A DNA stretch of 64,000 bases from Xenopus tropicalis (Eukaryota > Chordata > Amphibia > Anura > Pipidae), in the NCBI RefSeq assembly GCF_000004195.4, contig NC_030681.2, positions 23,638,482 through 23,702,481 of the forward strand, given 5' to 3'. A model generated the notes under the pieces. The model did no database searches, was not told the DNA's origin, and was given only the letters and a program-made list of their open reading frames with translations. Positions 38,201 to 53,200 of the stretch are shown here, piece after piece. The position numbers and the translations under genes were made by a program. The first letter of the stretch is position 1, and each line of letters begins with the position of its first letter.

Positions 38201-41200
38201 CTGTAGGGTTGCTAGAATAAATAAGTCCCTAACAACCAGCTACTGAAATACCAAACTTAAAAGCTACATAACTAAAAAAAATATATATATAAAAGTAGAA
38301 AACGAAGACCAATCTCTCAGAATATCAATGTCTAAATCATACTAAAAGTTAAAGGTGAACTACCCCTTAAAGCAGAACAAAAGCTGAAGAAACAAAGAAG
38401 GTAAAAATGCTACACATTATGTTTTGGGCTTCTTTACTAGGCCAAGGGCCACAGCCCTTAACAATATAGATCTGTGCCTCTCAATCCATCCAGTAGCTCC
38501 CCATCATCTATGCAATCCTTTGGAGCGGATATATGCTCAGCCTCTCAGTAGCAGCCCAGGGGACACTGAGCATGTGCAGTCATGGACACTCAAAACGTGG
38601 CTTTGCATGATCCTAGATGGTAGGCTCCTGTGAACAAACTTGAGGGCCTGGACCATTCATTTTAGAGAACCCCTCTGCTCAAACACTAAATTCAGAAATT
38701 ACAGTCATATTACTTTTTAGGCTGTAATTCTGCTTCCTAATCACTTTGTTTTGATTACTTTGTACTAGAGATCTGCAGCAATCAAACTGAGCTAGGTTTA
38801 TGATCTGCTGTTATGCTATTCTAGCACTACTCACCATCATGGCAGTTATCCATATCACTGCATGGCCAGTATCATAAGCATTGGCCAGTTGTCTTGGAAA
38901 TAACACTTGATTGCTTCCAACTGGAAGATTAAAGCTACGCAGAACTCTAGTAAAAATCTGTAGAGATAAAAAGAACCATAAAACACAGCTATTAAACATG
39001 TAATTCCTGCACGCATTGCTGATAAAGACACCATGTTAAAGTGGATCTATATCTATCAGCATAGAAATAATTAATAAAGGTAAGGTCCACATCATGTCTG
39101 CTACACTGGTGGTGAACTTGGACCCATAAACACAAGCCTTCTTATATTTCAGTTAATATAATATACACATGGCTGCGGTTTCATCAGCTGGTTTAAATAT
39201 AGAATGTCATCTCAGCATGAAAAAGCTATTTTCCTTCAATAACATTGGCAGCTACACTTGCTTCTTTCAGCGAAATGGAAATGGCTTCCTCTTTTTCATA
39301 GAAAGATTTGAATCTAAATCCATGGCTAATACTGCAGGAAGCACATACATGACTGCGGAAAAGTAATGCTTGATGGGCAGCAATACATGCAAGCCATAAC
39401 CCTGTACAGTGGAACTATATCAGCGTCCCAGTGTAATGGCACTATAACAAATGTCACTGAAGACATGGCGTTCAGGCTGATAAAAACAAAATCATAAAAT
39501 GTGCCATTTCTAACCTTAATGATTTTTAAATAAAAACAACCCAGAAGCTGAGTTTTGCAATGGGATAGAGATCTATTACCTGTGGTACATATGGATCCCA
39601 GTCAATGTAGCCAATGTTGTCATTTGCCAGTCGAGCAAAAAGATTTACCAAATGCTGGAAAGGGAAAGAAACAAAGTGCATGCATTCAATCCAAAACAGC
39701 ACCGGAAATAAAAGTTCATCACTACTAATCAGAACGTACAAAGCAGGCATGGGATCTATTACCCAGGAACTCACTTCCTATAGTGTCCTACTTTAATAAC
39801 TTTTTATCTTTTATTATTAGAGTGAAAACGCTAATTGGACAAACAGTTTCTTGTCCTGTAGCTAGCAAATTTCTATGTGGATGGCAAAACCAATGTGGAG
39901 GTTGGGGTGCATCAATTTGTTAGGCACTGTCCATTGTCCTGGAGCTGAATGGGTGAGTAGTGCCGTAACTACAGGAAATCCCATAACAGATTATAGATAA
40001 ATCTGTGTCTGTGTTGTCTTGCTGCTATAACACAAACCATAATGCTCCCTCTCCAATTTCTATTGGCTTCTTCTGAAACTAAGCAAGCCTGACCTCTCTA
40101 TCCAGGGACCCTAGCAGACACAAAAAAGCCCCCAAGCTATGACATTCAGCATTACTACATACATAAATCTAATTGTTTGTACCAATTTAACACACTGTAG
40201 AACTGTACGGCTTCATAATGTGAGGCAAACAGCAAAGTGGGTGAAAGATTTTCAGATGTAGCACTGCCCAACACTTATAGTTGCCACATTTTGTTAGATG
40301 GTAGACCTTTAAATTAAGTGACTTGCTGCTTTGTGCTAGATTAAACATGATGGGTCCATCCTTCAGTCAGGTTACCAAGCAAATGGTTCAGTGAAAATGA
40401 GCTTGTTTTCCTCAGAGACTGCTCTTTGCCCCCATATGTCATAAAAGGCACACATTTGCCCAGGTGCAGTGACCCATAGAAACAAATAAATGCTTTTAAG
40501 CAGGTGACTGTTAAATGCTACGTCCTAATTGGTTGCTATTGGTGACTAGACTTGTAGCAAACATTGTACCTTTATTACATTACCTACAACAGACTTAACT
40601 GGCCTGCTACCTCTTGCAACTGTAATTTTCGCAATCATTTTACTTTTATTTATTGCACTTTTTCTTCTGGTAATGCCTTGTAAAAATGTATGTGTATATA
40701 TGCTGTGCTATATAAATAAAGCGATATGTACATCTAATTAAATGTCTGTGTATCAGGTGTAGTCAGGGAAGTAACAAAGACAGCCTTCATCTTTGTCAAG
40801 GTTTGAGGGACGCCTACATAATTTAAAGTGATGCATATTGATTGGTTTTTGCTGATAGGGCTGCTGTTGTAAGTAATTGTTACTTGAATTCCTAAACCTG
40901 ACTGTCCCTTCTCAGTTATAGCTTCTAATGCTAACAGACTCCTGCTGCACAAATATGGCAGCCCCCTCATAGAGGAACATGAAGGATCAGATAGGTAATA
41001 TAAGTTGGGAACCAGTAACCTCTAGGTACACAGCTGAATGTAAAGCTGGAAGCAAATAGTAAGATCCACTCATTTAGTAAGGAAACCTTTTACCCAAAAC
41101 ATTCCATTATCTACTTACCCCTTCCCATTGTGGAAGATTCTGCACTGAAACCCAGAGACCCAACAGCTCATCAAACCAAAGCCTGGAAACAGAAGGAAGA

Positions 41201-44200
41201 AAGTATTGAGTGAATTCTGTCAGGCTGTGTGTGCAGAAATGAGCTTCAGTGCAGGTTTTTAATAAACTATGAGTGCAGAACGCTAAGTAAACGCTAATAT
41301 TTGCTGTTTGCGATCAGGTCTGGATTGGAGCAAGCCACAAAGGCCCAGGTCTAGGGTGGAAAAGATCGGGGAGTGGCATGACGGCCCCTGGCTGCATCTG
41401 CACTGGGGACTGGATGGGAGATTTTGACAGATATTTAAATCTCCTGCCCATCCAATCCCCAGTGCAGCCAATCAGTGTGACAAGCACCAGGGGTAGAGGG
41501 GTGCGATGGCTTGGGGGGAAGGGGGAAGCAAGCGCGTGGGGGTGCACATAAATAAAATCCAGCACTGTGCTTTGACTGCACTAAAGGGCCACTGCCAAAA
41601 CCAACTGTAAAGGCAAGAGTTATTACCCTCCTATTAATGTCTGTAAATTATCCACCTGCATACACTGTAAACTCTACAGGGAGGGGACCTGAAAATAAGG
41701 CTATAAATATGTAGCAGGGTGCAGAAAATAAGTACAAAGAGCTACATTTTTGCACCTTTCCCTAGCTGCATTTGAGTTTCACCCTGAAGTGCAACTCTCT
41801 GCACTTGCCCCTCACTCTGTATGCAGCCTTGCCTTGGTTTGGTACCATTACACAGTAAAGGAGCGCAAGGCACATGGGCAGCCCCTAAAATGCAATGTAC
41901 TTCAATCAGAAATGTTGTACTGTTTCTTTAAAGTTGTCAATTCTGTGCAGCTGAATTCCTGTCTCCTCTCCCTCCTGAAGTCATGTACAGGAAACCTTTC
42001 CCAGCTGGTGGCCAGAGCAGTAAGAAAACGAACAGCACTGGAAGAAGAGTAAGGTGCATTCCGAAGGGCAGGGAAGCAGAGCAGGGTTGCTTCATTTGTT
42101 TATGTACAGTTGATGCTAATCCCAGTGAGAAACAATCCCATTCTGCCTCCCTGCCCTTCGGAATGCACCTTACTCTTCAGTTAGCACTAAAGCAACACAT
42201 TTAGGAACATTTATTAGAAATTTTGTCCAGGTGTAGTAACCCATAGCAGCCAATCAGTAGTTTGCTTTCAAACGGATGACCAGTAAATGATGCCTGCTGA
42301 TTGATTGCTGTAGGCACCTTCTATTATACTAACCCCCCCCCCCCCCATTGTGCCTAATTAAAGTGCCAAATTAAACTTGGCACTGTCTTTTTATGTTCTA
42401 TTTATTGACTATTGTGTGTGAATCTGATTTGGTTGTATGCCTCATTAAGAACAAATAATGAGAATATTAAAAAGTTACAATAATCCTTTAATAAGTTTGA
42501 AAACTGATGTATTGGCAGTCATATGTCTAAAAACCGATGTATTGGCATTGACGGTCATTTATGTGTACTTTCCTCCTATACCTATGGCCCCGGTATTGCA
42601 CGACAAAACAGATGCAGGTTACAGTGACTCCTCCCTGCATTAAAGGAACAGTAACACCAAAAAATGAAAGTGTATATAAGTAATTACAACATAATTTACT
42701 GTTGCCCTGCACTGGTAAAACTGGTGTGTTTGCCCTAATATAGTTTATATAAACAAATCTGCTGTGTAGCCATGGGGGCAGCCATTGAAAGGAGCAGATA
42801 AAGCCCAATTATATTTTATCTGTTATATAACCTGTGCCTTTTCTCCTTTTTTCCAGCTTGAATGGCTGCCCCATAGCTACATGGCAGCTTATTTATATAA
42901 ACTATAGTAGCGGCAGCTTATATATATAAATTATAGTGGTGTTCCTGTAGCAAACAAACCAGTTTTACCAGTGCAGGACAACATTAGATTACATAGATCT
43001 GTGGCTCCCTCTAATAATTGCTTATTAAATGTTTTAATAAGCAATTATATTAAGATGAAAGATTCATTAATATAATTGCAAGTTTAGCCACAAACATAAT
43101 TTTAGACATATTATGAAAAATACTAGTTCAATGCATTACCGGTATTACAACAGGTATGAGTAAATACAATACACAGCTACTTGTGCAGTTTCAGAACTGC
43201 TTACCTAAAACCTTTGCAGTGAAGGTCTGGAGGCAGGGAGGTAGGCAAAAATAATTCAAGGTAACTAATGGCCTTTTGCATTGTTACATCAAAAGGGCAC
43301 ATTAAAGGCCGCCATTCTTCTAGCATTTCTGCTGTTGCATCATCTGGAAAATAACTTGAAAAGGAATAAATATTAATATCATTACTTTGTGGAATGATAT
43401 TACAAAACCGTTAAGGTTAAGGAGTAAGGTTCCCTTTAGTCCCCATTTCCCAGGGACAGATTCACTACAGGACCCTGGAACTAGGAAATGTCCCCGTGTC
43501 ACAAAACATCTGTGTTCTAAAGGAATAATAGAAATGTACCAGTTCTAAAGTTGATTTGTAAAGTGCAGAGCTAGGAATTCTCTATATAAATAATGAGCTT
43601 TACTATCAAGCCTTTCAAGCTACAATCACTCCATGGGTTAAATAGTCACGAACTAGATCACTGGGGCTGAAGGCAAATCAGCACCGTCCCAACTCGATTT
43701 GAACAAAACTATGGGGTAGTTTGGCTCCTATTAGTTTGCTTGGCAACATCCCCATAAACATGTCAAGAAGGGACATGGGCAGATGATAGTTTCTTTTTTG
43801 GACAAACAGTATGTGAACCAAAGTATCAAATATGCCCAGGTAGTCTGATCAAAATCAGCCAAACAAATCTATTTATGAATAGGTCATTTCCTTCCAAATT
43901 CATGAACTAGACTTACGGTCTACAGGCTTTCACTAGAGTTTTCAGGACACCTTCGACAGAACTGAAAGAAAAAAAAGGGGGGAAAAGACAAACTCAGATC
44001 AGTGGAGAAATATTGTTTTCCATACAAACTGCACACAGGCTGGGAATCATGTTAATGCAGTTAGGTTTCTGTGATCGTGCCACAACTCAGCAGCATTCTG
44101 TTTTGCATTCCTCAAAATATGCAATATTTTATATAACACACGCATGTACAATAATCTCTGACGCACGTCTGATAGCAAACCCATGAGATCCTCGCAGAAA

Positions 44201-47200
44201 TCAGCATGAATTAGTTAACACATTCTGATTTGTGGCATTTAAAACAAGATATTTTATAATACATACACTGTTTATGAAGGTCCTTGCATTTACAAAATAT
44301 CCTGACTATGTAAGCAAAGTTTTCAAGGATCTGGAATATTATAATTTGGTGATAGGTTCCCTTTAACACAAATGTGTGGTTTTGTTTTCTTTCTAGGTCT
44401 GAATTTTGATTATGTACAAGGGCAAGTACATCCATGCTAGAACTGTCAGTAGTGTAGCACACTGTAAGCCACTCAAGGTTGGCTTCCCGCAATGGTTAGA
44501 TATTAAATATATGTATAGCTTATATTGTATATATTTTCTATATGCAGCACTGTGCATTTAGACAGTACAGTAACAGGACAAACAACGCAATACATACACA
44601 AAATACACAGTAAGAAAGATTAAGTAGCATATGGTAAGAGATACAGAAGGAAGGCAGTCCCAGCCCTGGCACAAGAGGTTCTTTATATGGACAACAAAGT
44701 GCCCAGTGTGTTATTGCCCTTATAATGTAAATAAGCCAACAGAGGTAACAAGACTGTTATGCTGGCCCTAGTGGTGGCCCAAATCAGGATGAACTGAACG
44801 TGCTGCCCTTAGGTCCATAATAGTTAGGTGCAAGAGCTCCATGATTTTGCTGCAGGCAAATGGGGACAAGCCATAGGAAGAACATAATGTGAACCCTAAA
44901 GTTTCTAATGATCTTTCATTTGCCCTAAAATGAGTATTTAGTGATGACCCCATAATAGTGGAGGTAGGTTGCAATTTCATAGGACAGAGATTTCACTGCA
45001 TATGGAGACAATATATGAAAACAGAGTATAGAAAGAAACAGGCCGTGTAGGAAAGTGGAAGCAAATATTAAGAAAACTATCAGCTGAAGAAATGAATAAT
45101 AATGAATATGAGTTTATACTAAGAAAAGAATTTCTTTGTTATACACAAATAGAAAGGCAATTGCTTTGGGACATACACGTAGCGACTCTCTCTGCAGGAC
45201 ATCAGTGACGATTAAATTCAATCTCCTTCCAACTGATGGAATCTCTATTAGCATGCTTTCAATCCCACGCTGGCACTTTTATTTAAGAAAACAAATATCC
45301 TTTTCAAGACACACTTAACATTTCATATTAGCAATGTAAATGCCCGGCTCTGCTAAGCCCAGCAGTAAATTATAGACAGAACGAGACAAAAGGGAAACGC
45401 ACAGGCCTACGGGCCGGGATAATGAGAGAAAACACTCCCTTCTATGTGGTTTTATTTTTTCCAATTTCTGTGAATTTCCATTAACTAAACACAATGAAGG
45501 ACAAACGCATAGAAGTAGCTTGTTAATGGCATGTCACACTGTGCATGCCGCTGCCTACACTGTTTGACCAAAGTTACATGGGTATAACTACAAGCTGTAT
45601 TCTAATGTACAACAAATCTGACCCAATACCAAAGCATAAGAAGAGTAACATGCTGAGTGTTCTGACTTATGCATCAGCGTATGGCGCAACACAGAAGGGC
45701 CAGGACTCAGCTGTGTCCCTAAATCTAAAGGAAGAAGGACACATGTTGTCCAAGTTCATATTCTGGACAGGGAGGACGACTGGTTCAAAAAAGGTATTAA
45801 AGGAGCCATATATGTAAAAATGGAAAAAACTAAGTTTAAATAGAGGTGGGGGGGGATGCAACATCTGTTGTCTGCCATATCCAATGCTCTGACCCCCATG
45901 CTGGTTATGTTAAACAGATTATGCTGATTGAAGCAATATTCCCAGGAATTTATTCCAGGAAGATCTTTGTACAAGTCTGTATTCTGAATTGAGAAAGCCG
46001 GTTGGATGACTGGCAAAATGTCTTCAAGAGTGAAGTTGATATGATGTAAAACTACAAAAAAATACCATAACCTGGATGAATGAGAAGCTTCACAGAGCAC
46101 CCCATGTGGCATCAGACTTAGCATAGAGGCTGCTATAGCTGCAAATGTGTGGGGGCAATAGTAATACCCCTTAATTAGGGAATGAGATGTTGGGCCGGCA
46201 GGTGTCCAGACACTACACGGCAAAAGTATGTGTAAGAATATACACACAAACATACAATGTGCACATTTCTCTGGAATCAAACAAAATAATGTATCAACCA
46301 AAGTAGGCCTTGTTTATCTCTAACCATTAAATAATATTCCCATCTTAATAAAACAACGAGAGGCTGATGATCAGAATAAACTGTATATACACTGTCACAG
46401 GTTGCAGCACTACACACTGACCTCCCGTGACATTGCAGTCATTCAGTAGTCCAAGCTGGCATAAACACTCAACTGACTATAACGTAACTATGACGAGACA
46501 TGGAAAACACAGAAGACAAAAGAGAAAGATGTGCCACACTCTCTACAACGTAACTACCAAACCCAGCGGCACCACCTAAGCGCAGTTACAGGGGGCACCG
46601 GGGCATGTTCAGCTGCCCATCTATTAGCAGTTTCTTAGGCAAAGACCAGAATAATTATTGCCAAAGCAAACTGCTTGGATAAACAGGGAAATAGATTAAC
46701 TGATGCTATAAACAGCTTCAAACACGCACAGGGGAGTAAGTACAGTTTGTATTCACATTCAACCATCTAAAAATAAGCCCAAAATTTAAAAACGAACCCT
46801 TCTGATTGAAGGGGTGGTCATTTAATATGTTGTAGAGTGGGCGACTCTAAGTAACCCTTAATTATTTATTTTTCTATTTTTTAATTATTTGCCGCTGCAA
46901 AGGTTTTAAATGGGGGGCCACTGACCCCAGCAGCCAATAATTATTGTACTATGAGGCTGCAATTTTATTGATACTTTTTATAACTTATTTTTGTATTCAG
47001 GTCCACTCATATTCATATTCAACCTCTTCCTGGTTACTAAGGTCATTTAGACACTAGCAACCAGATATCTGCTGAATCTCCAAACTGGAGAGCTGCTGAA
47101 CAAAAAGTGAAATAATTGAAAAAATGAAAATGAAAAATGAACTGCACATTGTCTCAGAAAAGCACTCTCTATCATACTAAATGGTGAAAACCTTTTTAAG

Positions 47201-50200
47201 AACAATTTCTGTTCCTTTATACAAGCTCTAGGCCCCACAAAACACAGAAATCCCCCCAATATACCCATTATATACCTAATATACTGTAATCTGTTCCTTC
47301 AAAAAGAATGAATAAATACCATTTTTATATGCTGAAATCCGAACGGTTATTACATTAAACCTCATGAAAAGGCTACATATGTTTTTGTGTTTGAGTGGAG
47401 TTCCCCTCCCTGCTATTAAATACACTATGTGCCATAACTGAGATGTGTCTCTCCGGCCGCAGCACTATTATTCCCACCGTTCTGCTTTATAAATGTTCGG
47501 TGACAAAGACAAACGGTGCAAATTAGTTTATTAGGATTCGGTACCCATGCAAAACAAAGCATGAAACCAAGAGCGGATAAGAGAACAAAGAGATCCTTAC
47601 CACCTATGTAAAACATTAAGTACAATTGTTTTAGTAGAAGCCAAGCCTTGTCGGTAGCAACTGAATGTGGGGATGGAAACAAAAGGCATAAATCATGAAA
47701 TGAGAAAAAAAGAGTGACAAACATTAACAGATGGCCTTATGAAGATAAATATACACCGTGTACATTTTAGAACATCCTCCTCTAATTACTTTGTTCTGCA
47801 TGAACATTTCATAGACAATTCCCAATTATTCCAAGAGTTATACATAAACCTTCTGCATACACCCCATCAGCCCCCCCTCCTTGTATTCCCCAATCAGCTT
47901 CCCCACTTCTATCTCCATGGGCTCCCCCCCATCATGTAAATTTTCTGACTGACCCTAAAGGTCCCCATACATGGGCCGATAGTAGCTGCCGATAGTAGCT
48001 GACCAATTCTGCAGCTTATCGGCCCGTGTAGGGGCAGAAACGAGGGGCCTGCCCGACCGATATCTGGCCTAAAATTGGCCAGATATCGATTGGCCAGGTT
48101 AGAAAATTCAGTCGGAACCGACTGCCCCATTGACGTTCCTACACATTCCCCGATATCGCCCACCCGCTTGTTTGGCGATCTCTATGGGGGCCTTAACACT
48201 AGCCCTAACCTATATGCTTAATCTTATTTCATCTCAAAAGCCCAGACAATGGGGTCTTTCGTAAGCAGATATCACCTGGGAGAAACACAGTGTAACGTCA
48301 GACCCTGATCTCAGAGGATCATGTGAGTAACAGTTATTGTTTATGTAATTATGCAATAGAACCAATGAACAGCAAGCAGCCCAAGGACAGTAGGCAAGAT
48401 AAAATGTACATGGGACACAGGGACACTCTTCCCAGTATGAAAGAGCAAGTGCTGAAACCTTTGCAGTTCCAAGAGACATAAAATGTGTTACAAGGAATCG
48501 TTTTTCAGTTTATAAGGTTTCAGACATTCACTAGGTTCCACCCAAACAGGTTAAAATGGCAGCATTGTGCACACTGGTGCAATGGATTGCACTGAATATT
48601 ATTATTTACAAAATATATATGATTATATATGCCTTTTACCAAGAAGGGCTAAATCAGAAACGGAATGCAGCTCTACTTTCTTAGTCCACAACTGAGCCTT
48701 CTGTGTAATAAGCTTCTCCTTATCCCAAAGTCTAACAAAGCCTACAGCTGGGGAAGGAGATGGGATTGTTTATACAGAGATCAATATCTCGATTCAAACA
48801 AAAGTACCATATTTACAGGAGGAAGAACAATTAAAAAATATATGTTTAAAAAGTTATAAGAGTTATAAGAGTACAAGACAAATGCTCATGTTAAACAAAG
48901 GTATGTGTATTGAGACTAAAGGTCCCCATACACAGGCCTATTCTAGCTGCTGATATCGGTCCCTTAGACCGATTCGGCAGCTAATCGGCCCGTGTATGGG
49001 TATTGGCCTGAAATTGGCCAGATCTCAATTGAGCAGGTTAAAAAATCTAGTCCCTGGGGCCAAACGATCATATTACGGCGGGTATAGGCAAAGTCAGTCC
49101 GGGGACCGCATCAATGAGCCGATGCGGTCCCCAGACTGACTTTGCCTATACCCGCCGTAATAATTCGATCGTTTGGCCCCAGGGCCAATACCAGCTGCTG
49201 TAGGCAATGTAATAGTATTCTACACCTATGCTGAGCCTATTCAGAAACATGTTTGTTAATATTTTATAATGCTGATGGAACAAGCCAATCACTGTCCATT
49301 ACAGTAATATTCTTTCTATTTTAACACACAAACATTTTGTTATTTATGTGCTGTTTCTGGGTTGAAAGAACCATTGTACTGTACTGTGCTCCCATGTCCA
49401 ATGTGTGAAGAGTATCCAGTGTCACAAAGACACCCAGGTTGCACTGGGGTACACTTCACCAAGCCCTTTGGTCCTAAAGCTAAAAATGATACCAGGCTTA
49501 TTTTATTTTCAGTTAATTGAAAAGCAATGGCACTTGCGTAAGTGCAACATTTTGGGGCATAGCAACGCCTTTATCAAGCATTATTTTATTTTCAGCACTC
49601 AGAGGCTCATTTATTAACATTAGGAAAATCTGCTCTTGGGCAGTAACTTACAGCAGCCAATCGAATGCTTGCTTTTATTTTTCAACCTGCAGCTGGCTGA
49701 AAAACCCAAATTACTAGTTGCTATGGGTTGCTGCCCATGTGTAAATCTGCCCACTATTTATAAGCAAGCCCCTTATGAGACCCCTTGTTCAGCATGTATT
49801 CACCCCAAGCAACTAGACGATACATGGCTGCACACCTATCAACTTAAAATGAAACAAAGCTTTGAACACGTGCAGACTATTTGTGTTTGCATCCAGAAAG
49901 CTGCATGACTATCAAGTCCTTCAGCATTCCACATGATAGCACACGTATGAGATCTATTATCTGGAAACACATTCCCTAAAAAAAGGCTTGGATACCTGGC
50001 AATGTCATTTGCGCCAAAGTCCTATTTTAACAGATAATTCTTGAACTTAAATCTGAGTACCTTGTAGTTGATACTAAGATGCATAAATCCATGTTAGTGA
50101 CCAAACACCCTTAATTAAAGAACCTTTATCCTAAAAACTCTAGATCCCCAGCATTATAGATAATATTTCCCATGCCCATAATAGCAACAGCCTGAACAAG

Positions 50201-53200
50201 TAACATTTCTCCTCCCTAAAAGTGACAAAAGCCACACAATGGGGCTTATTTATCAAACAGTAAAACTATAGTACATTTTTTAGCCTATGTATCAATGGGT
50301 GAAAGTGAAATTTAAGCCCCTTTTCTTTCATGTTAATGCCTACAATTGCCACACTGATCACTGCCTACCTACCACAGGAACACACCAGCAAATATATTTT
50401 TATATAATTACTAAAAACACCAATGGGGATGATGTGGGACATTCTAAAGCAATGTGTCTGAGCAGTAAAAACACAGCAGGCAAAAAGTTAGAATCTACTA
50501 AGAGTATCACAATCATACACAGCCATAAATATATGATGAAATATAAATTTGAAAACATGCAGTTTGTCAAGTTTATGTACTTTATACAAACATCACACAA
50601 AATAAAGAAAGAAAAGATAATAATAAAGAAAGCAGGCTGGGTTCAGCGCAATGCCAAGTAATATGGGGTAATGTCATTCACTTACTTGGGAAACCAGTTA
50701 AGCCCAAGGTGTTCAGTTTTAGAGTACAATATTCTCTCCAGCATTTCATACAATGGTCTCCAGGGTAACTGCAAGTCTTCCCTAGAAAGAAGTTCTTTTT
50801 TCCTATAAATGTGAAATAGAAATGGCAGTTACGGTCAGCTTGACTTGGCTGGGATCATTTATGTGATTATTATATCAGAGATTTACTTATGCTTCTCCCC
50901 ATTACAATAAAGTGTTTGGCCGATGGATTTTCTCTTACTGGTGTACAGGTTATACATAATGAGAAATTGTGATTAATTGGAATCTGCATAATGTTATTTA
51001 TACTATGGCCAATACAGAATATACTTTTATTCAATACCTGGGTATATAAAAGGACAGAAAATTATTTTAGACCACCAACATAATAGCACTATGCTGTGAT
51101 AAGAGCACAATTTCCCAATTACAAATGTATCACTGGGCCCAATTCCTATTGCAGCAGAATCCATACTTACTTTAACAGGCTTATTAACAAGCGTGCAAAT
51201 CCTTGCATCATACTGATTTCCAGTTTCGGTATTGTCACCAACTCGTACAACAACTTGACAAAAAGTACATGATCTTCTTTACTGAATTTTCTGCCATATA
51301 ATCGGATATACCTGCAGAAAGGTGCAAAAAAGTAGTTTGTGAGTATCCCTGATAATGTAGAAAAGTACAAGAAACTTGCATTTCCATTGCAATTCCCACA
51401 ACTTAGGCCTTGGACGCCACGAGGATTTAGAGAATGTGCAGCAAAGTCAGCTCAAGCTAAAGCGCTAATCCCGATTATGGTTTCCGGTAGGGTGTATACC
51501 CTGTTTCCCCAAAAATAGGACATCCTCCGAAAGTAAGGCACCCCCCCGATTTTTCACCCCCCTCGGAAAATAAGGCACCCCCCGAAAATAAGACACCCAC
51601 CTAGGGTATGCGATAAATCTCGCCCAAACGATGGAATAAATGTGTACTGTATTCTTCTTCATGGAAAAATAAGACATCCCCTGAAAATAAGACCTAGTGC
51701 ATATTTTGGAGCTTAAAAAAAAATATAAGACAGTGTCTTATTTTCGGGGAAACACGGTATGTACAGCACAGGCCAGAGAATGGACTTTTACTCCCATATG
51801 TACCAAAAGGCACTAAGTTTGCCCATATGCAGAACCCCATAGCAACCAATAAGATTTTTGCTTTTAAACAGGTGACCAATAAATGCTACCTGCTGATTGG
51901 TTGCTATAGGTTACTGCATCTTGGCAAACTTAGAGCCTTTTACATTACATTAACATTTATTTATAAAGCGCCAGCATATTCCCCAGCGCCTGCCCAAAAG
52001 AGCTTACAATCTACAAGGAGAAAGGGTTGAGACACAAGGTGTGGGAATTTCATCACCCCCTTAGTTGATTAAGTTAAAAAGGTGCCTTTTCTGTGAAAGC
52101 CCACCTAGAGACAGGTCCCTCAGGGACCAGAAATATAATCTGCAGCTGAAACCTGAGCAACAGCAAGTACTCCAGTCCATCATAGTAACTTTGGTGTTGC
52201 ACATAGTACCCAACAAGTGTAGCTTTGTTCCACTGCAGCAATTTGTCACAACTGGGACTTCACCTGTCAAGCTTTATGCAAAAGATTATTAAATCCTTCA
52301 GCTGTAATGTGCGCAATAATTCTGCATAAAATCATACTGCGAACTTTACAAGACAGGGATGTTCCCACTTTGTATAGCTTAACCAGTGCCATTTAGTCTT
52401 TGTTATCATATACATATTTTTTTATTGTAATTTGTGGAAAGTGCTGCATACACAGTAGAATACACATTAAAACTATGTAAATAAACACACACATACTGTA
52501 TGTACATACTTTCTTTTTATCGTTTCCTTATCTCCTATTTACACTCCAAAGCTGCTTCTTCATGCATGCTCAACCACTGACTTTAACTTGGTCTGGAAAT
52601 GTCCACTTACTTTCCATTCACCTGATATGAAACCATTTCCCTATACTTTCACAGCGACTGCGTGCACATTTCCAACAGTCATAGCCTAGCCTATGATTTA
52701 GTACAACTAGTGTGAAACGCTTCAGGAATTGGTGATTAAGTCGTGTGGTGCCAATTTTACATTCAGGGGGAGGGTACTGAAGCATGTAAAATATCACAAT
52801 GGTATAATCGTTGAGTAAGGTCCCATAAGGACCGAAATGTTGGATGCTGTACAGTCCAGTCATTCAATATTTTGTTTTTTTACACTAAGGGAATGCTGAT
52901 CCATTAATTAAAAGGGATATAGTTTGGATTTATTCAAATGGTATTGGATTTATATGGGATTTATGAAGACTTTATAAAAACTGGTCCAGAGGCACTCAAT
53001 TCACACACAAAGGCATATGCTATAAAATTAGCTTTACAAACAAGAATTTAATTTTATGCCAGTTTGCATGATCTTTATTCACACATTTATTCCCAAGAGG
53101 TAGAAGTGAGAACCAGCACCTTCGTACAAGGTTATAATGATCAGTCAAACTGATTATAATGTAAACTGCACTCAGGCACCTGATGCCAATCCCGAGCACC

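Noticed and set aside
45756..46301. 181-codon minus-strand frame in intron 3
   Set aside because: No recognised family, composition looks like translated non-coding DNA, and PSME4 has no homologous segment at this point.
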